From NCBI GenBank assembly GCA_021734595.1, contig JAIPIO010000036.1:1-17232 (forward strand): a stretch of 17,232 bases of DNA. Reading direction: 5' to 3'. Below the pieces are notes generated by a model that worked only from the letters and a program-made list of their open reading frames with translations, was not told the origin of the DNA and did no database searches. Numbering within the stretch: position 1 is the stretch's first letter; every line of letters starts with the position of its first letter. Source of the DNA: Kiritimatiellales bacterium. GTDB taxonomy: Bacteria > Verrucomicrobiota > Kiritimatiellia > Kiritimatiellales > Pontiellaceae. Shown here piece after piece: positions 1-8,202 of this stretch. A program made the position numbers and the translations under genes.

Positions 1-3000
1 ACCTGCCAGGCAATGTCTTCCCCGCTTGAGGCATCGGGGATTTTACCGCACAGGTGAACGAACGGTGCATACCCTTCAAGGGGGGCATCCAGTACTGTCC
101 ACCTGACCGTCACATCAAACCGGCCGTTTTCCAAATAGGCCCCGGCCGTGGTGGCCGCCCCGGCCCGCATCTTGTGGATGGAACTATGAAGCGGACGTGC
201 GTCGGCAAAAAAGGAATCCTTGGATTCTGAAAACCCGGCCCGCAGGCCGTCAAGAACGACGATGCCCGCCCGTGCGGTTGCTGTTTCTGCGTAGAAACCG
301 TAGGAGGGAAGGGCTTTGCCGTTCTCGAGAACCCAAACATCATTTGTGCTTCGGTTGACCCACGTCTGCCCGCCTTTATTGAACGTTGTGTGTTGCTGCC
401 GGATGGTTTTACCGAAGGAGTGGCTCTCCAGCTCCGAATGCGCCAGTTCGTCGCAGACGTCGTGCAACAGCCAGTAGGTCATCACCGCGCGTCGCGAGAA
501 GGGACCGTCGCACATCGGGTTCCGCCCGCCCATCACGGTGTTGGAAAGATAGTCGTCACTGCCGTACCCGTGCATCGGACGGTTTACTTTGTGCCAGTCG
601 ACCGCGCTGTAGCGCGGGCCCAGCCCGCCGGCAAACAGCACCATTTTCCCGTGCGTGGCCATGTCGTGCCACGGTGTGCGGCAGGCGTCGGTGTAGTCGC
701 TCATCCAGCGCAGCGCATGGAAGTGGTCGGACTGGCCCCCGTCCAGCGATCCGATCAGCGCGTCGGTTCCCGCCTCGCTTAACATGGGCGCATCGCGCTT
801 AAGAATATTGCGGCAGGTATCAAATGCACCGCGCCACTCTTTGACCGTGCGGGTACGCGGATAAAAGGTGCCCGCGCGATCATAGTAATCAATCGGCGGC
901 ATGGCGGTGAAGACGTCGATGAAAAGCGAGTCGGGCCGGTAGCCGTCACGGATCGATAGCATGTTTTCCTCCATCCATGGCCGGAATGCATGCGGCAGCC
1001 AACGGTAGCTCTGCGCCTGACGCCCTTTGTTGAACCACGCTTTTTGCGGCTGACCGTTCTCCTTGAAAATTATGTGGTCGTAACTGTATCCCTTCGCATC
1101 GGGATAGAAGTCGATGTAATTGTCGTGCGGGCAGAAGAGCATGCCGGCCTTTTCCGCTGCCGTGCGCATGGCGAGAAAGGATTCCAAGCCGCCGGCGGGC
1201 GGATAGATTTCCGGCAGCCGGTAGTCGTAGCCCCAGTGCTGCCATACGTGCTTCACGAAAACGGCGTCATGCAGGCCGTAGCGACCGGCTTTCTTGAGGT
1301 CTTCGGTCGCCTTCAGATAATCGCCGCCCCATTGATCGAGGCAGATCCGCCCCAACAGCGCATCCACGCCGGGACCCTTTTTGAAACCGCAGATGTCGCG
1401 GTAGGCGCGGGCGGCGTCGAATGCGCCGTTTGCAGAGGGTACAAACATGAAGCAGGCATCGTGTTGTGTTTCAAGCGCGTAACGCCGCGCGCCCGGTTCG
1501 TGTATCAGCTGGTCGGGGAAGATATCGCTAGCCTGCAGCAGACTGAGGCCGTTCGGATAATCCGCGCCGACATGCCGTGTGCTGAGGGTGAATCCACCGC
1601 CGCGCAAACTCAATGCCCCGGGGTTCTCTATCACATTGCCGAAACCGGCGTAGGCGCGCCAGACCGGTTCGCTTGCCGCGCCGATGCCAAGCCGCGTGAA
1701 GCGGGGCGAGCCACGTGCGTCGCGTTTAACACCCGGCATGTCCCAGGCGATGCGCAAGGCGCCGTGGTCCACCCAGAGACGCGTTTGCACCGCCAGCGTT
1801 CCGGTGGGCCGCGCGATGTGGTGCGTCACACACCATGTACCGCCCCAGGTGGTTTCGGTGTCTACGCGCAACACCGGTTGGCCGTTCTCGATGCCGCCGA
1901 TTCCGGCGCGATCGATGTCGCAGAAAAACCCGCGGTAGGTTAAGACCCGTTCCCCGTCGGAAAAAGCGATGACACCATCGGTCAGGCCTTGTTCGCCCAG
2001 CACTACGGCCGCCCCGTAACGCTGGCCGTTGACCGTCAAACGGAAAACACCGGAGCCCCGCCTCGGACGCTGTTTTACCGCCAATGCGGCAGCGTCTGCG
2101 GCCTGTTTTTCGCGCGCCTGCCACTGCGTCTCGGTGGGCTGCGGCGGCAACGTTCCGATGGCGATGACAGGATCGCCCCAGTAACACTGGTCGCAGACCG
2201 TGTTGTTTTTTGGGCCCGGTCCGGTCCAGAGACGCAGCGTGACCGGCTGGCCTGCATAGGCACTCAGGTCCACTTCGGCGGGCTCCCACATTTTGCTGTC
2301 GCTGAAGCGCGTGAAGAGCTCCTTTTCCACATCGTCCGTGCCAACCACCATGACCTTGAACTCCGTGCCATCGCTGGCCGGCTCCGTGTTGCGGTGGTCA
2401 CGCAGGGCGGTGAAGAACGTCAGCACAGCGGGTTTGCCGGCGGGGAGCGCCAGCTTGAAGTCGTTCCATGTGACGCCGTGCGCGCCACGGTAAGGAGGAT
2501 GGACCACAAAGCCCGCACGCGGTACGCCGCCGCGTGTGGTGGTGCCGCAACTCAGTTGTGTGCCGCTGGCCTTGTCCGAACCCGAGAAGTTCGGACCCAA
2601 ATCGGTTGTCTTGTCCTTTTGCCGGGCATAAACCTGGCGGCTCGCGCCGCTGTCCAGCCGCAGCACACCGTCGGTCAGTACGGTTTCTGCCGGTGCTGCT
2701 GCAATGGTTTCGACGGCGGGTTTGCCGGCTTCGAAAATCGCAATGGGGTGAAGTTCGATGGGGTTATCGTTCCCCGCGAGCACAAGGCGGGCGTGAACCG
2801 GATAGAGCGCATTCAGTACGCTGTCGCGCGCCCGGGCGGAACAGGCAATGGTTGCATTCTTCCCCGGTTCGGCCGCAAGGAAGACCGCGTTGGAGCTGAC
2901 CATATCCCAGTCGTCATTGAGCCAGAGGTGCACGGTGCCGCCAATCGGCTCGGCACGTTCGTTTTTCAGGGTCACGGTAAAGGCGAGCAACTTGTCGGTC

Positions 3001-3149
3001 GCCACCTTCTCCGGTACTCCGTCAATGCTCAGCGTGATATCCTCCTGCCCGTCAGCCGGCGGATTGAATGCGGATGCAACGCTTGCGCAAGATAGCGCAA
3101 CCAACAAGATGAACCTCGCGAACAGGTGATGCATAGATTTCGCCCCCAT
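1..3149 (-). CDS. Large secreted glycoside-hydrolase-like multi-domain protein (partial, C-terminus off the left edge)
   Basis: An uninterrupted minus-strand frame runs from the ATG at 3149 to base 1, about 1049 residues with no stop. The N-terminus is a clear signal peptide: a short basic segment, then FILLVALSCASVASA, with cleavage before FNPPADG. Next I see an Ig-like segment (about 30-140), a jelly-roll-like segment (about 150-320), a further beta-rich region (about 345-570), and a segment with alternating strands and helices that resembles a TIM barrel (about 600-900). Candidate acidic catalytic residues are the Asp in LFIDVFTAM (about residue 745) and the Glu in MLSEAGTD (about 790). 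This layout recalls secreted glycosidase-like families such as DUF5696/GH101-type barrels, but I cannot assign a family or substrate. Alternative starts are ATG 3134 and TTG 3194. The TTG has an AGGAGG at 3203-3208, 8 nt upstream. The protein is probably exported and polysaccharide-active. Confidence 0.8.
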   Translation of the reverse strand, partial: MGAKSMHHLFARFILLVALSCASVASAFNPPADGQEDITLSIDGVPEKVATDKLLAFTVTLKNERAEPIGGTVHLWLNDDWDMVSSNAVFLAAEPGKNATIACSARARDSVLNALYPVHARLVLAGNDNPIELHPIAIFEAGKPAVETIAAAPAETVLTDGVLRLDSGASRQVYARQKDKTTDLGPNFSGSDKASGTQLSCGTTTRGGVPRAGFVVHPPYRGAHGVTWNDFKLALPAGKPAVLTFFTALRDHRNTEPASDGTEFKVMVVGTDDVEKELFTRFSDSKMWEPAEVDLSAYAGQPVTLRLWTGPGPKNNTVCDQCYWGDPVIAIGTLPPQPTETQWQAREKQAADAAALAVKQRPRRGSGVFRLTVNGQRYGAAVVLGEQGLTDGVIAFSDGERVLTYRGFFCDIDRAGIGGIENGQPVLRVDTETTWGGTWCVTHHIARPTGTLAVQTRLWVDHGALRIAWDMPGVKRDARGSPRFTRLGIGAASEPVWRAYAGFGNVIENPGALSLRGGGFTLSTRHVGADYPNGLSLLQASDIFPDQLIHEPGARRYALETQHDACFMFVPSANGAFDAARAYRDICGFKKGPGVDALLGRICLDQWGGDYLKATEDLKKAGRYGLHDAVFVKHVWQHWGYDYRLPEIYPPAGGLESFLAMRTAAEKAGMLFCPHDNYIDFYPDAKGYSYDHIIFKENGQPQKAWFNKGRQAQSYRWLPHAFRPWMEENMLSIRDGYRPDSLFIDVFTAMPPIDYYDRAGTFYPRTRTVKEWRGAFDTCRNILKRDAPMLSEAGTDALIGSLDGGQSDHFHALRWMSDYTDACRTPWHDMATHGKMVLFAGGLGPRYSAVDWHKVNRPMHGYGSDDYLSNTVMGGRNPMCDGPFSRRAVMTYWLLHDVCDELAHSELESHSFGKTIRQQHTTFNKGGQTWVNRSTNDVWVLENGKALPSYGFYAETATARAGIVVLDGLRAGFSESKDSFFADARPLHSSIHKMRAGAATTAGAYLENGRFDVTVRWTVLDAPLEGYAPFVHLCGKIPDASSGEDIAWQ

Positions 3150-3214
3150 ATACAGATGCCTTGGCTGATTCCGGTTTGGCTCATGATCGCCCAACAGGTT
3201 ATCCTCCTAACTTA

Positions 3215-3319
3215 AATCGTTAGCGACTTTTGTAGGGCGGGAAGGCCTTCAGCCATTCCCGGCCCTACAATTACCGAATTCACCCACAGGATGAATAAAT
3301 CCCAGAGTCGCTAATGATT
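3215..3319. repeat. MITE/REP-like element 1 with nested inverted repeats
   Basis: The outer arms are AATCGTTAGCGACT (3215-3228) and AGTCGCTAATGATT (3306-3319), which are reverse complements at 13 of 14 positions. Inside, TTGTAGGGCGGGAA (3230-3243) pairs with TTCCCGGCCCTACAA (3256-3270) with a single-base bulge around a 12-nt loop. No coding capacity is evident. Nested terminal and internal inverted repeats in about 105 bp fit a non-autonomous miniature element. I saw no target-site duplication that I would rely on. Confidence 0.6.
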
Positions 3320-3502
3320 CGGGCCACCTGACCTCAAAGTACATATGACATAGAAGCAAAAGGCCGTTAGGCACAAGGTTAAAAGATCGTCATTCAGCCA
3401 AAGGCATGAAGGTGTTCCGGATTACCCGCTTGGACGCGTTGCCTGAAACTTATGATCCCGAAGACCAAGCATGGCTGTGCGAGCAATCCGGTTTCTTGCC
3501 TG

Positions 3503-3614
3503 AATCATTAGCGATGGGGCATCGGGCCTACAATCCCGCAGTGTCTGTAGAATGCCCTCCTTGTCCGCCGCAGCCTTGGCGGCGGAGGAACCCGGCGAAA
3601 AGTCGCCAACGATT
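3503..3614. repeat. MITE/REP-like element 2 sharing termini with element 1
   Basis: The left end AATCATTAGCGA (3503-3514) is the exact reverse complement of the right terminal sequence of the neighbouring element. The right end AGTCGCCAACGATT (3601-3614) differs at one position from the reverse complement of that element's left terminus. Internally, TCCGCCGC and GCGGCGGA form a perfect 8-bp stem with a 7-nt loop near 3562-3584, and CTACA/TGTAG and GGGCAT/ATGCCC pairs surround 3517-3567. The ends within this copy match each other at only 10 of 12 positions, so it is weaker or older than element 1. Confidence 0.45.
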
Positions 3615-3644
3615 GAGGTTTCCTGTGATCCTCAATTATTGTGC

Positions 3645-3681
3645 TTGTGCTTTTCGGCTCACTGCCCGTACCTTGCGGCTC
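3645..3681 (+). promoter_or_regulatory. Candidate promoter giving a leaderless transcript
   Basis: A -35-like TTGTGC (3645-3650), an 18-bp spacer and a -10-like TACCTT (3669-3674) are followed by exactly 7 nt and then the ATG at 3682. A sigma70-type start would fall at or next to the A of the ATG, and no Shine-Dalgarno sequence is present. The gene downstream of the next one has the same arrangement, which supports both predictions. The -10 matches TATAAT only partly. Confidence 0.5.
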
Positions 3682-5811
3682 ATGAAACCAACCACCAGAA
3701 CGATTTCTCGCGGTCGATGTGCACCTTGCCTGAAAAGATATTTTCTTTCTGCTGTTGTAGCGTGCGGGACCGTAATGACGGCCGGCGCAACGGCAAAATA
3801 TGCCTCCTTTGCGGAACTGATCGATTCCATTTCGCGTCCGCCGCCGCAAACACCGCTGGCCAGCGATGAAGCGGAACGCCTGCGCTACTGCACGTCCCAG
3901 GCGGCGGTGCAAGCGCGCCAGGCCGAGGTGGCAGAGAAGGCCCGGCTGGTTGATCCCGGAGACAAGAACAACGGCAAGCAGTCCCTGCGCGTCGTTCTGG
4001 CCCGGCTCGCCGCAGACCCCGCCGATGAAAAGGCATGGGAAAACATTGTCACGGTAGCGCCGTTTGCGGGGAAGAGTGCGCATTTTACAAAAATTTTGCT
4101 GGCGCATCTTTACGGTCGCTTCCAAAACGAATTTCCGCCGCCGGTTCTTGACGCGATGCGGACACAGGCGGCGGCCTACCCGGAATATCTCGGGGGAGGA
4201 ACGGAAAACCATATTGCCATGCAGCGTGTTTCCGCCACCATTTTCGGCGCCGCCTATCCCGACATGAAAACCTGCTACGGGATTTCGGGCAAGGAATTGG
4301 AAGCGCTGGGCGCGCAATGGGTCCAAAACTACGGCCGGACAGTTTTCCACACGTCGATGAAGGAATATCTCTCCCTGATCTATCTGGGGGTGCATAACGA
4401 GATCTGGTTGACCGCCGCCGAATATGCGCCTACGGAATCCTTGCGACTGATGTCCCTTGCAATGCTCGACTGGATTTGGACGGATCTGGCCATCAACTCG
4501 CATCTGGGGCAGGTGCTCCCGCCGGCGACGCGCGCCAAAACGATGCTCGACCGGGCGGCGCAGACAACCTATCCCAATACGCACGCGCAGTGGCTGGCTT
4601 GGCTTTATTGGGGCGACTTGCACTCGCGGTCGGGGTCGGACGAGTTGGCCCCGGCGGGCCGGGCCATTTCCCCGGGTGCGTCGATCAAGGATATGATGAG
4701 GGATAATGAAGGGTTTCAAACGGCGATTGTGCCCTCCTGTTCGAAAACGCTCCCCAATGAAATTATCCGGAATATCGGTGCCAAGAACATTGCGTTGCCC
4801 TATATGCTGCTACAGAGCAGGCCGCACGGAAACATGATTGGCGCGCTGGCGGCCAATGCGTTCCTCAAGCAAAAGGAGCGGGGCGGCGAACAGATCTTGC
4901 GCAACCACCTGCGCAGCGTCTATGTGGCGCGGAATTATGCGATGAGCGGCGGTTATTTCCGCTTGGACGAGTCCGGAGACAACGAGCCGGTTAAGCACGT
5001 TTTTCCTTCCGCGCTGGTTTATCGAAGCACGGATACATTGAACGGCATTATTGTTTCTCACCCCTATTGGTATGCCGGCAGCCCTCACGGAAACGAGGAG
5101 GAAGCCGCCAGCGTCTTCGGTCTGGACTGCTGGCTCGGCAAGAGCCCCTTTGAACAATTGGTGCATTGGGAAAACACGGTCATCTATCTCTATGACATCC
5201 CCGACTCGGACCCCTATGTGGAGCAGGAAAAAGCCGAAGCCGCGGGCAAGTGGACCTCCGCGCGCCTGGAAAAGCCCTTGCAGAACGTATGCATCTATGT
5301 GCCCGAGTCCATTGATGAAACCCGCCAAACGGATTGGGGTTGGTTTTTGCGCGAAGGCGACGTTTACATCGCGGTACGTCCGGCCGGCGCACGCCGTGCG
5401 GAATGGCAGCATTGCACAAATGAAGTGCAGGCCGGATACAAACGGCTGGTGTTGGAAGGATCGCCGCTCGGTTTGATTCTCGAAGCGGGCGACGCCCGGG
5501 AGTATGGGACCGCCAACGCGTTTATCGAAAAAGTCGGCGCCGCCAAGCTTAATGTATCGAAGCTCACAGGCCAGAAGGAAATCCAGTATGTCTCGAGCCG
5601 CCATATTCCGTTCCGCCTGCGGTACAACAACCAAAGCGGATTCCCGGATGCGTGGGTCGAAGGCGTCAAGCTGGACTTTGAGCAGTGGCCGATATGCGCA
5701 AGCCCCTACGTGACCAGCCGCGATGGTGTGCTTAACGTAAACGATGGCCTCAGGGGATTCACGATCGACTGGCACGCGGATTATCCATCCTACCGTTATT
5801 ATGATAAATAA
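3682..5811 (+). CDS. Secreted protein of unknown function, possible alpha/alpha-toroid fold with C-terminal beta domain
   Basis: A 709-aa protein starting at ATG 3682. The frame is open further upstream to 3406, but the start chosen here gives a good signal peptide (basic residues to about 19, then FLSAVVACGTVMTAGATA) and sits directly behind a promoter. Residues about 60-450 are mostly helical. They carry GGGTENHIAMQRVS (Thr-Glu-Asn-His at 174-177) and FHTSMKEYLS (about 222-231), separated as in alpha/alpha-toroid proteins such as alginate- or heparin-lyase-like folds. The last 200 or so residues (from about 500) look like beta sheets. I do not recognise a named family. A secreted polysaccharide lyase or an accessory protein is an inference from the motif style and the neighbouring glycosidase-like gene. 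The following gene starts 88 bp downstream from its own promoter, so the two need not be cotranscribed. Confidence 0.8.
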   Translation: MKPTTRTISRGRCAPCLKRYFLSAVVACGTVMTAGATAKYASFAELIDSISRPPPQTPLASDEAERLRYCTSQAAVQARQAEVAEKARLVDPGDKNNGKQSLRVVLARLAADPADEKAWENIVTVAPFAGKSAHFTKILLAHLYGRFQNEFPPPVLDAMRTQAAAYPEYLGGGTENHIAMQRVSATIFGAAYPDMKTCYGISGKELEALGAQWVQNYGRTVFHTSMKEYLSLIYLGVHNEIWLTAAEYAPTESLRLMSLAMLDWIWTDLAINSHLGQVLPPATRAKTMLDRAAQTTYPNTHAQWLAWLYWGDLHSRSGSDELAPAGRAISPGASIKDMMRDNEGFQTAIVPSCSKTLPNEIIRNIGAKNIALPYMLLQSRPHGNMIGALAANAFLKQKERGGEQILRNHLRSVYVARNYAMSGGYFRLDESGDNEPVKHVFPSALVYRSTDTLNGIIVSHPYWYAGSPHGNEEEAASVFGLDCWLGKSPFEQLVHWENTVIYLYDIPDSDPYVEQEKAEAAGKWTSARLEKPLQNVCIYVPESIDETRQTDWGWFLREGDVYIAVRPAGARRAEWQHCTNEVQAGYKRLVLEGSPLGLILEAGDAREYGTANAFIEKVGAAKLNVSKLTGQKEIQYVSSRHIPFRLRYNNQSGFPDAWVEGVKLDFEQWPICASPYVTSRDGVLNVNDGLRGFTIDWHADYPSYRYYDK

Positions 5812-5863
5812 GAAAGTTGTCGGGCGGGTTGCTGTCTGGAGACTGAACCTCCTGAGATTGATC

Positions 5864-5899
5864 TTGTTCTTCTATTCTTGTTTCCCTACCTTAGCGCCC
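5864..5899 (+). promoter_or_regulatory. Candidate promoter giving a leaderless transcript
   Basis: TTGTTC (5864-5869), a 17-bp spacer and TACCTT (5887-5892) lie exactly 7 nt before the ATG at 5900. The -10 hexamer and its distance to the start codon are identical to those in front of the preceding gene. No Shine-Dalgarno sequence is visible. The surrounding sequence is rich in T and C on this strand, unlike the coding DNA. Confidence 0.5.
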
Positions 5900-7450
5900 A
5901 TGAAACTGGTATATAGAGCAACCCCAAACGGGGCATTCCCGCAGCATCTGAAAAGCGGCTTGATGATGTCAGTTATTATACCCTTTGGTTTCATTGGCCT
6001 TTCCGCTTTGGCTGCGGATCAGCCCATGTGGGGGCGCGACGGCTCGCGCAATATGGTATCGGAAGAAAAAGGTCTTCCCGCTTCGTTCGATCCGGCCGAT
6101 GGCCGCAACATTCTGTGGGCCGCACCGCTCGGGGGGAAAACCTTCTCCACGCCGGTGGTGGCCGGAGGCCGGGTGTTTGTCGGCACCAGCAATGAAAATC
6201 CCCGGGATCCGCGGCGAATTGGGGACCGCGGCGTGATGCTCTGCCTGGACGAAAAGGACGGATCGTTGCATTGGCAACTCGTCGTGCCGAAGATTACTAC
6301 CAGTGTCTATTGGGACTGGCCCAAAGCCGGCCAGTGCTCCCCGGCCACGGTGGAGGGCGACCGGGTGTATACCGTAAGCAATCGCGGCGAAGTCATGTGC
6401 CTGGACATCCACGGGCTGTCCAATGGCAATGATGGTCCGTATCTTGACGAGGCGCGCCATGCCGTGCCCGACGGCGAAGCGGTGGTCGAGCTGGGGCCGC
6501 TGGATGCCGATATCATCTGGAGCTATGACCTCATCGGGGAGCAGGGTGTTCGGCAGCACGATTCCTCGCATGCATCGATTCTGATCGATGGCCCCTACCT
6601 CTATGTGAATACATCGATTGGGGTGGACGATTCCCACAAGCAGTTGGATGCCCCGGAGGCACCCAGCTTGGTGGTGATTGACAAACGAACCGGTCGTTTG
6701 GCCGCCCGCGAGCGCGAGGGGATCGGCGCGCGCATCTTCCATTGCACCTGGTCCTCCCCGGCCCAAGGGGTGGTGAATGGACAAAACCTGGTTTTCTTCG
6801 GCGGTGGGGATGGCATTCTCTACGCGTTCCAGGCATTGGAACATTCATCCGAGGCAACATCGGCTGAGGCGGTCGACCTTAGAAAAATCTGGTCCTACGA
6901 TGGGGACCCGGGTGCGCCCAAGGAAAACATCAGCCAGTACCTGCGCAATCGCGAGGAAAGCCCCAGCAATATCAAAGGGATGCCCGTATTTCATGAAGGC
7001 CGGGTCTTCTATGCCCTAGGCGGCGACTTCTGGTGGGGCAAGCGCAAAGCCTGGCTGCATTGTGTGGACGCCGCAAAGAACGCCCTACTTTGGTCCTATC
7101 CACTCAACCGGCATTGCATGTCCACTCCGGCGATACACGAGGGCTTGGTGTACATCACGGATTGCGCCGGAACCATCCATGGCCTGGATGCCGGGACGGG
7201 CAAGGGCTATTGGACCGCTGAGACGCGCGGCTCCATTTGGTCTTCACCGCTGGTGGCGGATGGCAAGGTCTACGTCACCTCGCAACGCGGGGAGGTGGTG
7301 GTGCTGGCTACGGGAAAAACACTGCGGGAACTGGGCCGCATCGAACTCGGCGGCTCCATCAGTGCCAGCCCGGTAGCCGCTAACGGAGTGCTATACATCG
7401 CAACCCACAAAACCCTGTATGCCGTCAAAAGCAACGAATCAGGAGAATAG
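5900..7450 (+). CDS. Secreted PQQ-like beta-propeller repeat protein
   Basis: A 516-aa protein. The start at 5900 is chosen because the upstream extension (open to 5744) overlaps the end of the previous gene and because the promoter ends 7 nt before this ATG. A signal peptide with a long N-region ends at about residue 39 (GFIGLSALA, then ADQPMWGRDG). The mature protein is made of repeated blades of the PQQ-like type: NILWAAPLGGKTFSTPVVAGG near the N-terminus, then blades with GRVFVGT, DRVYTVSNRGEVMCLD, LYVNTS, GLVYITDCAGTIHGLDAGTG and GKVYVTSQRGEVVVLATG. Such proteins are common in Planctomycetes and Verrucomicrobia as exported propellers of mostly unknown role. BamB shares the fold. Nothing here shows real PQQ binding or dehydrogenase activity. 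The gene converges on the next one. Confidence 0.9.
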   Translation: MKLVYRATPNGAFPQHLKSGLMMSVIIPFGFIGLSALAADQPMWGRDGSRNMVSEEKGLPASFDPADGRNILWAAPLGGKTFSTPVVAGGRVFVGTSNENPRDPRRIGDRGVMLCLDEKDGSLHWQLVVPKITTSVYWDWPKAGQCSPATVEGDRVYTVSNRGEVMCLDIHGLSNGNDGPYLDEARHAVPDGEAVVELGPLDADIIWSYDLIGEQGVRQHDSSHASILIDGPYLYVNTSIGVDDSHKQLDAPEAPSLVVIDKRTGRLAAREREGIGARIFHCTWSSPAQGVVNGQNLVFFGGGDGILYAFQALEHSSEATSAEAVDLRKIWSYDGDPGAPKENISQYLRNREESPSNIKGMPVFHEGRVFYALGGDFWWGKRKAWLHCVDAAKNALLWSYPLNRHCMSTPAIHEGLVYITDCAGTIHGLDAGTGKGYWTAETRGSIWSSPLVADGKVYVTSQRGEVVVLATGKTLRELGRIELGGSISASPVAANGVLYIATHKTLYAVKSNESGE

Positions 7451-7451
7451 T

Positions 7452-7471
7452 CCGGCCCTTCCGTCGGCCGG
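7452..7471. terminator. Possible bidirectional terminator hairpin between convergent genes
   Basis: CCGGCC (7452-7457) and GGCCGG (7466-7471) form a 6-bp GC stem with an 8-nt loop in the 44-bp gap between two convergent stop codons. The position fits a terminator for both genes. A long T-run does not follow on either strand, so the call is weak. Confidence 0.35.
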
Positions 7472-7494
7472 GTGTGTCTCCAGGATTCTATTTC

Positions 7495-8202
7495 TTATTC
7501 AAACTGCTTCACGTAGGACTGATCTTCTTTTGACAGTGAGCTGAGGTCAAAGGGACGGGTGGCACCATTGGCCTCGGCTTTCAAGAAAACCTTGCCTACT
7601 GCCATCTTCACATAGATGGCCCGCACGGGAATTTTCTTGCCGCCATGTGTGATGGTCCATTCACGGTATTCGGGCTTGACTGGAACGCTTGCAACTACTG
7701 TTGTGGTAATGGACCCTGTCGCTTTGGGCGTCGTGGCTTTCGCAGCTTTGGGATCATTCTTCGGATTCTTCACGAATGTAACAGGCGTCCCATCGATTCT
7801 GACTTTATCGGCGGGGCCGTCCTTGCCGACGGGCAACGTAAAATAGTCCGTATTCCCTTCATCGTCGGAGCTGCCGGAATTGAGTAGTATGGCACCTTCT
7901 TCATAGTCGGACGGCTCATACTCGGTCGGGTAGTAGCCAAGATATTTGCCGCTGTTATCCATGAAGATAACCCGATAGCCTGCCTTCTTCATCTCGCCGC
8001 AATACGCGTGATAGTAGGTTTCCCCCGCCTCGACGGAGCCAACTTTGCCAACCTTCATCTTCTCGGGGAAATGTTCCGGGCCGGCGGCCTTTAGGGCGTC
8101 TTCGACGTCGCTGGTTTTTGGTGCATTCTTCTTTTCTCCAGCGTCGATTGCAATGCCGGCTGCCAGTACGAAGATCATCATCAGTCCAAGTTTTTTATTC
8201 AT
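7495..8202 (-). CDS. Secreted protein with C-terminal SHD1-like domain
   Basis: A 235-aa protein starting at ATG 8202, preceded on the minus strand by AGGAG (8212-8216) with 9-nt spacing, so it has a conventional ribosome binding site. The signal peptide is MNKKLGLMMIFVLAAGIAIDA. The central part (about 60-145) is Tyr/Gly-rich and beta-prone. It is followed by a Lys/Ala/Thr-rich linker (about 148-170). The C-terminus (about 179-235) has the SHD1 pattern: REWT near its start, a basic GGKKIPVRAIYV strand, GKVFLKAE, and the ending PFDLSSLSKEDQSYV. SHD1-like domains occur in many exported PVC-phylum proteins. In yeast Sla1 the domain binds NPFxD peptides, but the bacterial role is not known to me. 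The same domain appears in the TonB-like protein encoded further right. Confidence 0.85.
   Translation of the reverse strand: MNKKLGLMMIFVLAAGIAIDAGEKKNAPKTSDVEDALKAAGPEHFPEKMKVGKVGSVEAGETYYHAYCGEMKKAGYRVIFMDNSGKYLGYYPTEYEPSDYEEGAILLNSGSSDDEGNTDYFTLPVGKDGPADKVRIDGTPVTFVKNPKNDPKAAKATTPKATGSITTTVVASVPVKPEYREWTITHGGKKIPVRAIYVKMAVGKVFLKAEANGATRPFDLSSLSKEDQSYVKQFE

Larger units (their letters stand above)
3150..3681. other. Intergenic region with inverted-repeat elements and no convincing gene
   Basis: This 532-bp gap separates the divergent genes on either side. It contains two short inverted-repeat elements (3215-3319 and 3503-3614) and, at its right end, a promoter for the downstream gene. The frame of that gene is open upstream to an ATG at 3406. 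This upstream part has no signal-peptide character, and its second half is encoded by the repeat, so I treat it as non-coding or as an old gene remnant. The peptide around 3406-3510 (starting MKVFRITRLDALPETYDPED) looks reasonably protein-like, so a decayed fragment is possible. The minus-strand side holds an AGGAGG (3203-3208) in the leader of the left-hand gene. Confidence 0.6.

Noticed and set aside
990..3095. Two long plus-strand open frames (990-1943 and 1989-3095)
   Set aside because: They lie opposite a single continuous minus-strand frame that has a signal peptide and sensible protein composition. The plus-strand products are low-complexity mirror sequences.
3406..3681. N-terminal extension of the toroid-like protein back to ATG 3406
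   Set aside because: The extension overlaps the repeat element and places the signal peptide internally. A promoter and a good signal-peptide start fall at 3682. A decayed gene remnant at 3406-3510 cannot be excluded.
3508..4719. 403-aa minus-strand open frame
   Set aside because: It is antisense to the signal-peptide-bearing plus-strand gene, is rich in Arg/Pro/Gly, and has no motif or start signal.
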